Origin: Pseudochelatococcus lubricantis
GTDB lineage: Bacteria; Pseudomonadota; Alphaproteobacteria; Rhizobiales; Beijerinckiaceae
Direction of reading: 5' to 3'
Assembly: GCF_042432495.1 (NCBI RefSeq)
Contig: NZ_JBHLXC010000002.1
Coordinates: 992,001-1,056,000, forward strand
DNA: 64,000 nt
Shown: positions 18,136 through 27,420 of the stretch, one piece after another
Layout: each line of letters begins with the position of its first letter
Numbering within the stretch: the stretch's first letter is position 1
Notes under the pieces: generated by a model
The model's database searches: none
The model's input: the letters and a program-made list of their open reading frames with translations, nothing else
What the model was told of the DNA's origin: nothing
Made by a program: the position numbers and the translations under genes

Positions 18136-19121
18136 GCCGCCTGATCCATGTAGTGAACATCACCCGGAAGCCATGTGAGGTAAACGTCGGTGCCCGCTTC
18201 CGGCACTGCGGCGCCGGCGGGCAGCATGACGTGGAAGCGCGTGCCGGCCGTCTCGACAGCGAGCCGGGTTGCGGCGCCGAGAAAGCTCACGGTTTCGACG
18301 CGCGCCGGCACCCTGCCGCCTTCCGCGAGCCGGATGACTTCGGGCCTGAGGCTCGCCCAGCGCCGCTCGCCGCCCAATGCCGCCATGACGTCCGGCGCGA
18401 CCACGTTGGAAGACCCGACGAAATCCGCGACGAAGCGGGTTTTCGGGCGGTTGTAGATTTCCTGCGGCGTGCCCGCCTGCACGATGCGGCCGTCGTTGAA
18501 CACAGCCACGCGGTCGGCCATGGAAAGCGCCTCGCCCTGATCGTGCGTGACGAAGACGAAGGTGATGCCGAGGGCCCGTTGCAGGCTTTTCAACTCCTCC
18601 TGCATCTGTTCGCGCAGCTTCAGATCGAGCGCGCCGAGCGGTTCGTCGAGGAGGAGCACCTTCGGCTTGTTGACGAGCGCCCGGGCGAGCGCGACGCGCT
18701 GGCGCTGCCCGCCGGACAGTTGCCCCGGCTTGCGTGCGCCGTAGCCCGGCAGCTTCACCAGTTCCAGCATCTCCGCGGCGGCGCGATGTCGCTCCGCCTT
18801 GCCGATGCCGTTCACCATCAGCCCGTAGGCGACGTTGTCGATGATGTCGAGATGCGGAAAAAGCGCGTAGTCCTGAAACACGGTGTTGACGTTGCGCCTG
18901 TAGGGAGGCACGTCGCCCGTGCTTTCGCCAAAGATCTCGATTACGCCGCCGGTCGGCTGCTCGAAACCGGCGATGAGCCGCAGGCAGGTCGTCTTGCCCG
19001 AGCCGGAGGGGCCGAGCATCGCGAAGAATTCGCCCGGTGCGATCGTCAGGCTGACCCGATCCACGGCGCGGACCGCACCGAAATGGCGGCATACATTGTC
19101 GAAGCGGACGGCTGCTGTCAT
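18132..19121 (-). CDS. potA: PotA-like ABC transporter ATP-binding protein (system 1)
   Basis: 329 residues from ATG 19121, chosen because it starts the conserved MTAAVRFDNVCRHFGAV block; an in-frame upstream start would add 31 unrelated residues. Walker A G-P-S-G-S-G-K-T-T, the signature LSGGQRQRVALARA, Walker B VLLLDEPLGALD and VTHDQGEA are all present, with a TOBE-like C-terminus. It is the second gene of system 1. Confidence 0.88.
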   Translation of the reverse strand: MTAAVRFDNVCRHFGAVRAVDRVSLTIAPGEFFAMLGPSGSGKTTCLRLIAGFEQPTGGVIEIFGESTGDVPPYRRNVNTVFQDYALFPHLDIIDNVAYGLMVNGIGKAERHRAAAEMLELVKLPGYGARKPGQLSGGQRQRVALARALVNKPKVLLLDEPLGALDLKLREQMQEELKSLQRALGITFVFVTHDQGEALSMADRVAVFNDGRIVQAGTPQEIYNRPKTRFVADFVGSSNVVAPDVMAALGGERRWASLRPEVIRLAEGGRVPARVETVSFLGAATRLAVETAGTRFHVMLPAGAAVPEAGTDVYLTWLPGDVHYMDQAA

Positions 19122-19441
19122 GTTTTCTGACCGTTCTGACACTGGAAGTAATGACGGAAAGGAGCCGCCTGCTTCAGGGTTATTCTGGACAGAAGCAGAT
19201 AAAGGAAGCGGCAAGCCGGATTTTTAAACCCGGGAAGATGTGTTTTATCTCTATCTTTAAGCAATTTAGGATGAAGAATGTACACCGGATATTGCTGGAA
19301 TTGCGATAGAGCGCGTTCCGATCAGATGGAATATTTGGTCGATAAGAATTCGCTCAAAATCGGGAAATTCTTTGGAGTACAGCTTCCATCTGCCCCTCCT
19401 TTACGGGAGGAGAGGCGCCGGTTACGTCTGCCGTCGGTTTG
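19122..19441. other. Intergenic region between system 1 ATPase and substrate-binding genes
   Basis: This 320-base spacer inside an otherwise compact operon is AT-rich in its left half and contains one copy of the dispersed R2 palindrome (19309-19357). No gene is seen. The repeat may act on the mRNA between the abundant binding-protein transcript and the rest. Confidence 0.5.
19309..19357 (+). repeat. Dispersed R2 repeat, copy 1 (decayed palindrome)
   Basis: The sequence runs from GAGCGCGTTCCGATCAGATG through GATAAGAATTCGCTCAA. It shares both ends with the copies at 40185 and 44776, but here the second arm is mutated (ATATTTGGTCGAT), so the hairpin is weaker. Confidence 0.7.
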
Positions 19442-20602
19442 TCAGCGTCCGCCGATCACGCCGATATAATCGGACACCCAGCGATGATAGGGCACGCATT
19501 CGCCCTGGGTCTCGCACTTCGCGGTGGGGGTGCGCCAGAAACTGATCTTCTCGAAATTGTCGAACCCGTTCGCGGCGCAGCCCTGGTCCGTGAGAAGCGC
19601 GTTGCCCTTGCAGGCAGCGGGCACCGACGGCACCGCGCCGAACCACGCGGCCGCGTCGCCCTGAACCTTCGGCTTGAGCGAATGCTCCATCCACATATAG
19701 GCGCAATTGGGGTGCTCGCTGTCCACGTGCAGCATGGTGGTATCGGCCCAGCCGGTGGTGCCTTCCTCGGGGAAGGTGGAGCCGATGTCCGCATTCTCTC
19801 CTTTCAGGAGGTTGACCATGAAAGGCCAGGAACTTGAGGCGACGACACCCTCGTTCTTGAAGTCATCGATCTGGATCATCGCGTCGTGCCAGTAGCGACT
19901 GACGAGTTTACGCTGCCCCCGCAGCAGTTCGAGCGCTGCCTTGTACTGGTCTTCGTTCAGCTCGAACGGGTTCCTGATGCCCAGTTCAGGCTTGTGTTTC
20001 ATGAGATAGAGGGCGGCATCGGCAACATAGATCGGCCCGTCATAGGCCTGCACGCGGCCCTTGTTCGACTTCCCGTCGGGCAGTTGCGTTTCCTCGAAAA
20101 CGACTTTCCAGCTCTCGGGAGGCGTGTCCTTGAAGGCAGCCTTGTTGTACATGAGGACGTTCGGTCCCCACAGATACGGCACGCCGTAGTGGACGCTCTT
20201 GACCGTGAACCACGGCGCGTTCTGCAGGCGTTCGTCAATAGTCTTCCAGCTGGGAATGAGATCGGTATTGATCGGCTGGACGCGCTTTCCGGCGATCAGG
20301 CGCAGGGAAGCATCACCCGAGGCGGTGACGAGGTCGAAACCGCCCTCGTTCATCAGCGCCACCATTTCGTCGGATGTGGCGGCGGTTTTCACGCTGACCT
20401 TGCAGCTTGTCGCCTTTTCGAATTCGGTGACCCAGTCGTAGTTCTTGTCCGTGTCGCCGCGTTCGATATATCCCGCCCATGCCACGATGCTGAGCGCACC
20501 TTCGCCCTTGCCGAGTTCCTTCAGCGGTTCGGCGGCGCATACCTGCGCGGTAAAGCCGGCAACAGCCATCAACGCCGTACAGGACCTGAGAGAATACTTC
20601 AT
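19442..20602 (-). CDS. potD: PotD/PotF-like periplasmic substrate-binding protein (system 1)
   Basis: 386 residues with a Sec signal peptide (LRSCTALMAVAGFTAQVCAA, cleavage near residue 24). The mature N-terminus G-A-L-S-I-V-A-W-A-G-Y-I-E-R-G and the later W-A-D-T-T-M-L-H resemble YdcS/PotD-type polyamine-binding proteins. It is the first gene of system 1 and is separated from the ATPase gene by a repeat-bearing spacer. Two cysteines near residues 321 and 328 (A-C-K-G and Q-G-C-A) and two more near 362 and 367 could form disulfides in the periplasm. Confidence 0.85.
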   Translation of the reverse strand: MKYSLRSCTALMAVAGFTAQVCAAEPLKELGKGEGALSIVAWAGYIERGDTDKNYDWVTEFEKATSCKVSVKTAATSDEMVALMNEGGFDLVTASGDASLRLIAGKRVQPINTDLIPSWKTIDERLQNAPWFTVKSVHYGVPYLWGPNVLMYNKAAFKDTPPESWKVVFEETQLPDGKSNKGRVQAYDGPIYVADAALYLMKHKPELGIRNPFELNEDQYKAALELLRGQRKLVSRYWHDAMIQIDDFKNEGVVASSSWPFMVNLLKGENADIGSTFPEEGTTGWADTTMLHVDSEHPNCAYMWMEHSLKPKVQGDAAAWFGAVPSVPAACKGNALLTDQGCAANGFDNFEKISFWRTPTAKCETQGECVPYHRWVSDYIGVIGGR

Positions 20603-20822
20603 TGATCACTCCCGTTTTGCTCACTTGACGTGATGCTTTGTTCCCCGGCACGGATGGTGATCCGAATTACCCGTATTCGCAAATTCATTTACAGGAAACC
20701 TGCTATCGCTTTTTCCGATATCGGGTGCCGGAGCTGGATAATCTCTGTTGACGCGGGAAGCGGGTGAGCCGCGTGGAAACCCCGGTAGTGACGATTGTTA
20801 ACCGGCGAGGCGGGGAGCGATT

Positions 20823-21731
20823 TCAGCGCAGCCGGCCCGAGCGGGAGGCCTCGGCAATGCCGATGAAATCGCGGGCCGATTGCGGCAGGCTGGAGCCCTT
20901 CCGCCATGCCATGCCGATCTGCACGACGGGGAGGGAGCCGGAAACGTCCCGGCTTTCGATGCGGTCGCCTTCCAGCGACCAGGGGCGGTAGACGAGATCG
21001 GGCAGCAACGCGACACCAGCGCCCGTGGCGACGAGGCTGCGCACGGCCTCGACCGAGCGGGTGCGAAAGGCGACATGCGGGCGCGCACCGAGCGCGGCGA
21101 GCAGCTTGCCGGTATTTTCCTCGATTTCGTCCACGGTCAGCATGATGAGAGGCTCCCTGGCGATATCGCTCACGGATATGCTGTCGGCCGATACCAGCGG
21201 GTGCCCGAGGGGAAGCCACAGCCTGTAGGGCGAGGTTTCCAGAATCTCCGCGTGCAGCGCCATCCGGTCGCGCAGATTGGAAATGACCATGACCGCCACG
21301 TCCAGCTCGCCCCCGATGAGGAGGTGTTCGAGATAGGAGCCGTTATCCTCGATGGCGCTGACCTCGATGCCCGGGAAGGCACGGCGATAGCGCGCCAGAA
21401 GGTCTGAAAGCACATAGCCGGCGACAAGGGACGTCACACCCAGATTGAGCCTGCCCTTCCTCGCAACCCGCTTGTCCGAAAAGGATCGGCGCGCATCGGA
21501 GACATCGGCCAGAATTTTCGTCGCGTGACGGAGAAACTGGTGGCCGTTATGTGTCACCGTGAGGCCACGCGGATGGCGCTCGAACAGTTCCACATTGAGG
21601 TCGGTCTCAAGTTCCTTGATGGCCTCGGTGATGGACGATTGTGAGATGGACAGTTTCTGCGCGGCACGGGTGACCGACCCCAGCTCCGCCGCCGCCACGA
21701 AATACTGCAATTGTCTGAGCGTGAACGACAT
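20823..21731 (-). CDS. LysR-family transcriptional regulator
   Basis: 302 residues starting MSFTLRQLQYFVAAAELGSV at ATG 21731. The helix-turn-helix is AAQKLSISQSSITEAIKELE near residues 20-39, followed by the dimer helix and a two-lobed effector domain. It is transcribed away from the trmJ-like gene and towards the amine block, with 220 bases to the system 1 binding-protein gene, so it is a candidate regulator of that operon, although LysR genes more often control divergent targets. The effector is unknown. Confidence 0.85.
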   Translation of the reverse strand: MSFTLRQLQYFVAAAELGSVTRAAQKLSISQSSITEAIKELETDLNVELFERHPRGLTVTHNGHQFLRHATKILADVSDARRSFSDKRVARKGRLNLGVTSLVAGYVLSDLLARYRRAFPGIEVSAIEDNGSYLEHLLIGGELDVAVMVISNLRDRMALHAEILETSPYRLWLPLGHPLVSADSISVSDIAREPLIMLTVDEIEENTGKLLAALGARPHVAFRTRSVEAVRSLVATGAGVALLPDLVYRPWSLEGDRIESRDVSGSLPVVQIGMAWRKGSSLPQSARDFIGIAEASRSGRLR

Positions 21732-22064
21732 GTCTATGGCAAGGTATGTATCGAATTCCCGTCCGGCATATTTTTCCCGCATGGTAGCCGCTTATTCGTA
21801 TTTTGCAACTATTATGGATGCATCGCAAAATCCGGAAAAGTGAAAATCAACGGATTGTTTATAAAAACGAAGTATTTTATAATATGTATCATGTATACTC
21901 CGTTTTAACGGGCCGGCACGCGCCGCCTTTCAGGGCGGCCGCTGGAAACGACGATGTCGTGGCCGTAAGCTCGCGGCTTCCGGGACGGCGCGCGGCGGAG
22001 GGTTGCAGCTTTCGGGTAAAGGGCTAAAAGGCCCTTTCTGAACCTGCAGTCCGAAAGAACCTTG
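21732..22064. other. AT-rich divergent promoter region
   Basis: 333 bases between the LysR gene and the trmJ-like gene. Near 21871-21900 it contains an AT-rich stretch with an interrupted inverted repeat of the AGTAT...ATACT type, which could be a LysR site or promoter. Nothing coding is seen. Confidence 0.4.
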
Positions 22065-22865
22065 ATGACCGGCGCCGGAACCAATCACAGCCTCTCGCCC
22101 CTGACGGGCGGACCGAAAATCATCCTTGTCGAGCCGCAGATGGGCGAGAACATCGGCATGGCGGCACGTGCCATGGCGAACTTCGGCCTGTCCGGGATGC
22201 GCATCGTCAATCCGCGCGACGGCTGGCCCAACGAGCGCGCCGTCGTGACCGCGGCGAATGCCGCCCATGTGCTGGAAAAGGCGGAGGTATTTCCCGATCT
22301 GCTCTCGGCGGTGGCGGATCTCAACGCCGTCTATGCCACCACGGCGCGCGAGCGTGGGCAGATGAAGCGCGTGCTGGATGCCGACGAGGCGGTGACGCAG
22401 GTGGTGAGCCGCATGCACGGTGGCGAGGAGGTCGGCATCCTGTTCGGGCGTGAGCGCACCGGGCTCGACAACGACGAGGTGGCGCTGGCGGACGCGATCA
22501 TCACCTTCCCGGTCGATCCCGCCAACGCCTCGCTCAACCTGGCGCAGGCGGTGCTGCTCGTCGGTTACGAATGGTTCAAGAAGGCGCATGGGCAACTGCC
22601 GTTCAATCTGGAGGAGCGCTCGCCGCCGGCGAAGCGGGAGGCGATCGTGTCGTTCTTCGGGTGGCTGGAGACGGAGCTGGACGCCTGCGGCTTTTTTCCC
22701 GCGCCGGAGAAGAAGCCCGCCATGATCCGCAACCTGCGCGACATCCTGCTGCGTCTTTCCATGACCGAGCAGGACGTCAAGACCCTGCGCGGCGCGGCCG
22801 GCGCGCTGCGGCGCGGGCCGATACCGCCCGCGAAAAGGGATGAACCGTTAACGGATGGGGAATAG
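22065..22865 (+). CDS. trmJ: SPOUT RNA methyltransferase, TrmJ family
   Basis: 266 residues from ATG 22065. SPOUT knot motifs are visible: V-E-P-Q-M-G-E-N-I-G-M-A-A-R-A-M near 24-39, the block G-I-L-F-G-R-E-R-T-G-L near 125, and S-L-N-L-A-Q-A near 155. TrmJ adds 2'-O-methyl to nucleotide 32 of tRNAs using SAM. The C-terminal extension of about 90 residues (EERSPPAKREAI onward) matches the TrmJ length. It precedes murI by 35 bases, probably co-transcribed. Confidence 0.85.
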   Translation: MTGAGTNHSLSPLTGGPKIILVEPQMGENIGMAARAMANFGLSGMRIVNPRDGWPNERAVVTAANAAHVLEKAEVFPDLLSAVADLNAVYATTARERGQMKRVLDADEAVTQVVSRMHGGEEVGILFGRERTGLDNDEVALADAIITFPVDPANASLNLAQAVLLVGYEWFKKAHGQLPFNLEERSPPAKREAIVSFFGWLETELDACGFFPAPEKKPAMIRNLRDILLRLSMTEQDVKTLRGAAGALRRGPIPPAKRDEPLTDGE

Positions 22866-22900
22866 AGTCGCACCGAGTCGCAGGTGAGGAGCAGTCTTCG

Positions 22901-23752
22901 ATGACGGCTGATCGTGTTGCGAAAGGCGAAGCGGCTGCCCCCCGCGTGCTGGTGTTCGATTCGGGCGTCGGCGGTTTGACCGTCTATTCGGAACTGCGCA
23001 AGGCACGTCCCGATGCGCAATTCGTCTATGTGGCGGACGACGCGGGCTTTCCCTATGGCGGGATGGACGCCGAAACGCTGCTGGCGCGGGTCGTCGACCT
23101 GATGGCCGGGCTGATCGGGCGTTTTTCGCCGGATGTGGTGGTGATCGCCTGCAACACCGCGTCTACCCTCGTGCTGCCCGCGCTGCGGTCGCGCTTCGCG
23201 CTGCCGTTCGTCGGCACCGTGCCCGCCATCAAGCCTGCGGCGGAGAAGACGGCCTCCGGCGAGATCACCATCCTCGCGACACCGGGCACCGTGGCGCGCG
23301 ACTACACGCACGACCTCATCCGCAAGTTCGCCGATTCGAGCCATGTGCATCTCGTGGGCTCGACGCGGCTCGCAGGCTTCGCAGAACGGGAGCTTGCCGG
23401 CCAGCCCATCGGCGATCCGGAGCTGCGGGACGAACTGATGCCCGTCTTCGTCGAGCGTGACGGCGCGCGCACGGATATGGTGGTGCTGGCCTGTACGCAC
23501 TATCCGCTGCTGCTGGAACGCTTCCGCCGTCTCGCGCCCTGGCCGGTGACGTGGATCGACCCCGCGCCCGCCATCGCGCGGCGGATGGTGCATCTGATCG
23601 GCGAGGCGTCGGGGGGGCCGGCACAGCCGGCGGCGCAGGCGCTGTTCACCTCCGGCAGGCGGCCGCCGGCGGCGCTGGAGCGGGCGCTGATGCAGCGCGG
23701 GCTCGTCGTCGACGCGCGCGAAAATCTGCTTTCGGATGTGACAGCCGTTTGA
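22901..23752 (+). CDS. murI: Glutamate racemase
   Basis: 283 residues. The aspartate/serine motif V-F-D-S-G-V-G-G-L near residue 18, the first catalytic cysteine in V-I-A-C-N-T-A-S-T near 84, and the second in V-L-A-C-T-H-Y-P-L-L near 197 identify MurI. It makes D-glutamate for peptidoglycan in the cytoplasm. It follows the trmJ-like gene closely. Confidence 0.93.
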   Translation: MTADRVAKGEAAAPRVLVFDSGVGGLTVYSELRKARPDAQFVYVADDAGFPYGGMDAETLLARVVDLMAGLIGRFSPDVVVIACNTASTLVLPALRSRFALPFVGTVPAIKPAAEKTASGEITILATPGTVARDYTHDLIRKFADSSHVHLVGSTRLAGFAERELAGQPIGDPELRDELMPVFVERDGARTDMVVLACTHYPLLLERFRRLAPWPVTWIDPAPAIARRMVHLIGEASGGPAQPAAQALFTSGRRPPAALERALMQRGLVVDARENLLSDVTAV

Positions 23753-23928
23753 CATCGGCGGGAATCAGCGATAGGAAGCAGCCATCAGCGCGGGCCTAGA
23801 CGGCTCGCGTTGCCGTTTTGCGCTCCCGTGGTCCGCGCCTTCTCCGGAAGGCGGCGGACCTGTCGTCCCCCTCACCGGGGAAGAGGAGGGCGCGTTCCTC
23901 ATGTTGAGCCTGTTTGAGAGGACACGCG

Positions 23929-24546
23929 ATGTCGAAAAGAATTTCGGCCAAGTATAAAATCGATCGCCGCCTTGGCGAGAATATCTGGGGCCGCCCGAAG
24001 AGCCCCGTCAATCGCCGCGAATACGGCCCCGGCCAGCACGGCCAGCGCCGCAAGGGCAAGCTGTCGGACTTCGGCACCCAGCTCCGCGCCAAGCAGAAGC
24101 TGAAGGGCTACTACGCCAACATTTCCGAGAAGCAGTTCCACCGCTACTACGTCGAGGCCTCGCGCCTGCGCGGCGACACCGGCGAGAACCTGATCGGCCT
24201 GCTGGAGCGCCGTCTCGACGCGGTCATCTACCGCGCCAAGTTCGTGCCGACCGTGTTCGCAGCCCGCCAGTTCGTCAACCACGGCCACATCCAGGTCAAC
24301 GGTCGCCGCGTGAACATCCCGAGCTATCTCGTGCGTCCCGGCGACGTGATCGAGATCAAGGAGGCGTCCCGCCAGCTCGTCGTGGTGCTGGAAGCCGCCG
24401 CACTCGGCGAGCGCGACGTGCCGGACTACATCGAGGCGGATCACCACAAGGGCAGCGCCCGCTTCGTGCGCATTCCCACCCTCAGCGACGTGCCGTATCC
24501 GGTGCACATGGAACCGAACCTCGTCGTCGAGTTCTACTCGCGCTGA
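23929..24546 (+). CDS. rpsD: 30S ribosomal protein S4
   Basis: 205 residues from ATG 23929 with GAGAGGACA as ribosome-binding site. MSKRISAKYKIDRRLGENIW is the alphaproteobacterial S4 N-terminus, followed by the G-P-G-Q-H-G block and the S4 RNA-binding domain near 93-155 (L-E-R-R-L-D-x-V-I-Y-R and V-N-G-x-x-V-N-I-P-S-Y). S4 starts 30S assembly on 16S rRNA. It is monocistronic with a good terminator. Confidence 0.97.
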   Translation: MSKRISAKYKIDRRLGENIWGRPKSPVNRREYGPGQHGQRRKGKLSDFGTQLRAKQKLKGYYANISEKQFHRYYVEASRLRGDTGENLIGLLERRLDAVIYRAKFVPTVFAARQFVNHGHIQVNGRRVNIPSYLVRPGDVIEIKEASRQLVVVLEAAALGERDVPDYIEADHHKGSARFVRIPTLSDVPYPVHMEPNLVVEFYSR

Positions 24547-24573
24547 CCGGTCCGGCAAGACGGATTTCGGAGA

Positions 24574-24599
24574 AGCCGCCCTTCCGGGGCGGCTTTTTT
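24574..24599 (+). terminator. Intrinsic terminator of rpsD
   Basis: Stem AGCCGCCC / GGGCGGCT with a five-base loop followed by a run of six T, starting about 28 bases after the rpsD stop. The opposing gene ends at its last base, so it may serve both sides. Confidence 0.88.
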
Positions 24600-25774
24600 C
24601 ATGACTCGCGCCGCGTCTCGCGGCTGCACCAGAAGGCTGTCGCCATCAGCAGGCCGATCCACCATCCCTGCCAGGCGCCGTGAAACACGCTCACCACGGC
24701 GGCGGCGGCGATGGTGCTCGCGGCGGCGGCGGCGATCATGTCGTGGGGCAGGCGGGCGATGGCACGCAGGATGAAGAAGCCGTTCAGCGCCGCGAGCAGC
24801 GCGCCCACCAGCCCCAGCTCCGCCCATATCTGCAGGAAGCCGTCGTGCGGATGGCCTGCGGCGAGCAGCCGTCCACGTTCCGGCGGGATCTCGGCGGCGG
24901 CGGGCGCCTCGGCCATTTTCGCGCTCACGCCGAAACCCGCTCCGGTCAGCGGGCGGCGCTGGACGATGGCGGCGAAGTCCTGCCAGATCTCGATGCGGTC
25001 GGCCGCATGCACGGATTCGAGCCGGGCGATGAGCGAGGGCGGCAGGATGCGCTCCAGCAGCACGCCCTTGAAGGGCGCGATGACGAGGCATCCCGCCAGC
25101 ATGGCACCCGCGAGCAGAAGGCCGGTGCGCCGGCTCCACGAGGCTACGAGAAACGCCGGCAGCGCCAGCAGCAGCCCCAGCATGGCCGCGCCAGAGGTGG
25201 CGCGCTCGACGGTGACGATCAGCAGCGCGCCGAACGCGAGCGCCCATCTCCCCCAGCCGAGACGCTTCATCTGGATAGCGAGCGGCCAGAAGATGAGCAG
25301 CAGCGTCATCACCGGCCTGTTGAAGATGAAGGATTGCGCGCGCAGCCCCAGCGCCTCGCGCGGGGCGAGGCCGGCGGCGAGTTCCGCGACGATCAGCACG
25401 CAGGCCGCCGCGAATGCGATGGCCGCCCAGCGCACGAAGGCGGCCGGGATGTCGCGCGGCAGGCTGATCAGCAGCAGCACGCCGCCGAGAAATGGCAGGC
25501 CCGCCTCCGCCGCGACGAACAGCGAGGTTGCCGGGGCATGACTCCAGGCGAGAGAGACGGCGGCCCAGGCGATGAAGGCGAGCGCGGCGGCAGCAGGTGC
25601 GGGCGGCGGCAGCGTGAGGCGTCCGCCGCTGGTGATTCGGGCGAGAAGCGCCAGCACGCCCGCCACGGCGAGGATGGCGGCGGCGGAACGGTTGGCAAGC
25701 GCCATAGCCAACGGCAGGATTGCCAGCAGGCTCAGCGCGGCGCGGTCGAGGAGGGGGCGGCTGGAAAACGGCAT
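24599..25774 (-). CDS. O-antigen ligase-like (Wzy/WaaL family) membrane protein
   Basis: 391 residues from ATG 25774 with about ten to twelve hydrophobic helices. The Wzy_C-type periplasmic loop has G-A-G-F-G-V-S and the conserved H-P-H-D-G-F-L-Q-I-W-A-E-L-G-L near residue 298, typical of O-antigen ligases and related polymerases. Such proteins attach or polymerise surface polysaccharide at the periplasmic face of the inner membrane. No other polysaccharide genes adjoin except the ExoD-like gene, so the substrate is unknown. Confidence 0.75.
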   Translation of the reverse strand: MPFSSRPLLDRAALSLLAILPLAMALANRSAAAILAVAGVLALLARITSGGRLTLPPPAPAAAALAFIAWAAVSLAWSHAPATSLFVAAEAGLPFLGGVLLLISLPRDIPAAFVRWAAIAFAAACVLIVAELAAGLAPREALGLRAQSFIFNRPVMTLLLIFWPLAIQMKRLGWGRWALAFGALLIVTVERATSGAAMLGLLLALPAFLVASWSRRTGLLLAGAMLAGCLVIAPFKGVLLERILPPSLIARLESVHAADRIEIWQDFAAIVQRRPLTGAGFGVSAKMAEAPAAAEIPPERGRLLAAGHPHDGFLQIWAELGLVGALLAALNGFFILRAIARLPHDMIAAAAASTIAAAAVVSVFHGAWQGWWIGLLMATAFWCSRETRRES

Positions 25775-25896
25775 GGACACTCTGTTGAACGCATGAATTC
25801 CGCCGTGATGTGTAGCCGATTTCGCGCGCCGGCGGGATTAATTTACAGGCCTGCCGGGGAAACGCCGCTTTCCCCGAGGACCGGGCCGGCGCGCCG

Positions 25897-26622
25897 ATGG
25901 CGGCTGTCTCGATATGTCACTTGATATCTCACTTGGCCGGCGGCCTGTCATGGTCTATGCAGTCTGGCCTGCACGTCACAACCGCGCGGAAGCGCCACCC
26001 GACCAATCTGCGGATCGCCATCCTGTCGTCACCCGCCTCCCGTACCTCTTCTGTTCTGATCGCACTCAGGGATGGCGAGGGGGAGCGTGTAACGCTCTCC
26101 GAGATCGTCGATGCGCTGGGGCCGCAGGCGTTCGCGCTGCTGTTCGTGGTGCTCGGCCTGCCCAATTGCCTGCCGATGCCGCCACCGATCCCGCTGATCT
26201 GCGGCTTTCTGCTGCTCGGCGTCACGGCGCAGATTGTCTACGGGCGCAAGACGCCGTGGATTCCCAGGCGCCTCCTTGACAGGTCCGTGGCGCGGGCCGA
26301 AGTCGCACGGGCGGTGGAGCGGGCCTTGCCCTATGTGCGGCGGCTGGAGCAATGGTCGCGGCCGCGCCTCGCGTTTTTCGACACGCCGGCGCGGATGCGC
26401 CTCACCGGGGTCGCGCTGGTGCTGATCGCCGTCAGCCTGTTGACGGCAGCCCCGATCATAGGCCAAATCCCGCCCGGAATCGCGATCTGCCTCGTCGGGC
26501 TGGGGCTCGTGGAGCGCGATGGCCTCGTCGTCATCTGCGGCCTGGCGGTGGGGGCGGTCGGCGTCAGCCTGAGCGCCAGCTTCGTCGCTGCCGTCGTTTC
26601 CGGCCTCACGGCCGTTCTTTAG
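25897..26622 (+). CDS. ExoD-like exopolysaccharide synthesis protein
   Basis: 241 residues in the longest form; an ATG at 25957 is a possible shorter start and neither has a clear ribosome-binding site. The conserved ExoD block is L-G-P-Q-A-F-A-L-L-F-V-V-L-G-L-P-N-C-L-P followed by P-P-I-P-L-I-C-G. Three further hydrophobic segments lie near the C-terminus. ExoD affects exopolysaccharide production and symbiosis in rhizobia, but its biochemical role is not known. It is divergent from the O-antigen-ligase-like gene. Confidence 0.78.
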   Translation: MAAVSICHLISHLAGGLSWSMQSGLHVTTARKRHPTNLRIAILSSPASRTSSVLIALRDGEGERVTLSEIVDALGPQAFALLFVVLGLPNCLPMPPPIPLICGFLLLGVTAQIVYGRKTPWIPRRLLDRSVARAEVARAVERALPYVRRLEQWSRPRLAFFDTPARMRLTGVALVLIAVSLLTAAPIIGQIPPGIAICLVGLGLVERDGLVVICGLAVGAVGVSLSASFVAAVVSGLTAVL

Positions 26623-26634
26623 GAGAAGACGCCC

Positions 26635-27420
26635 ATGCGTCCCGTGATCGGTGTCGTTGCGGATGTGAAGCCTTCGCGCAAGTACGTCTGGCACAAGGTG
26701 CAGGAAAAGTATCTCTACGCAGTCGCGCGCGGCGCGGATGCGGAAGTGGTGATCCTGCCCGGCCGCCTCTCCGCCGTGGACGCGGAGGAACGGGCGATCA
26801 GCCCCGATCCCGACCGCTTGCTGGCGTTTCTCGACGGCGTGTTCCTGCCAGGCAGCCCCTCGAACGTCGATCCGGCGATCTACGGTGGCGAGCGCACGTT
26901 TGCCGACGAACTGCTCGACCGTAACCGGGACGACCTGTCGCTGCCGCTGGTGCGCGCGGCGGTGGAGCGGGGGTTGCCGCTTTTCGGCGTCTGCCGCGGC
27001 TTTCAGGAGATCAACGCCGCGCTCGGCGGCACGCTGCACCAGCATGTGCAGGACATCGACGGCTTCGGCGACCATCGCGAGCCGGATGGCGACGTCGAGA
27101 CGCAATATGGGCTGGCGCACGAGGTGGAACTCGTCGAGGGCGGCGTCCTGCACGGGCTCGCCGGAGCGGGGCGGGTGAGCGTCAATTCGCTGCACAGCCA
27201 GGGCATCGACCGGCTGGCGCCGGGCCTCGTGGCGGAGGCGTATGCGCCGGACGGGCTGATCGAGGCATTCCACGTCGCGGCGGCGCGGGAGCAGGGAGCC
27301 TTCGCGATTGCCGTGCAGTGGCATCCGGAATGGCGGGTCTGGGCCGATCCGCTGTCGACGGCTCTGTTCCGCGCGTTCGGCGATGCCGCGCGCGGCTACG
27401 CGGCGGCGCGTTCGCGCTGA
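26635..27420 (+). CDS. puuD: Class I glutamine amidotransferase, peptidase C26 (PuuD-like gamma-glutamyl hydrolase)
   Basis: 261 residues with AGGAG seven bases before the start. The nucleophile elbow is G-V-C-R-G-F-Q-E-I-N near residue 120, and the His/Glu pair is in V-Q-W-H-P-E-W near 227. The C26 family includes PuuD, which frees GABA from gamma-glutamyl-GABA. Here it stands 6 kb from the amine block, yet it would supply the one Puu step missing there. Its last 25 bases overlap the convergent RND permease gene. Other C26 hydrolases are possible. Confidence 0.75.
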   Translation: MRPVIGVVADVKPSRKYVWHKVQEKYLYAVARGADAEVVILPGRLSAVDAEERAISPDPDRLLAFLDGVFLPGSPSNVDPAIYGGERTFADELLDRNRDDLSLPLVRAAVERGLPLFGVCRGFQEINAALGGTLHQHVQDIDGFGDHREPDGDVETQYGLAHEVELVEGGVLHGLAGAGRVSVNSLHSQGIDRLAPGLVAEAYAPDGLIEAFHVAAAREQGAFAIAVQWHPEWRVWADPLSTALFRAFGDAARGYAAARSR

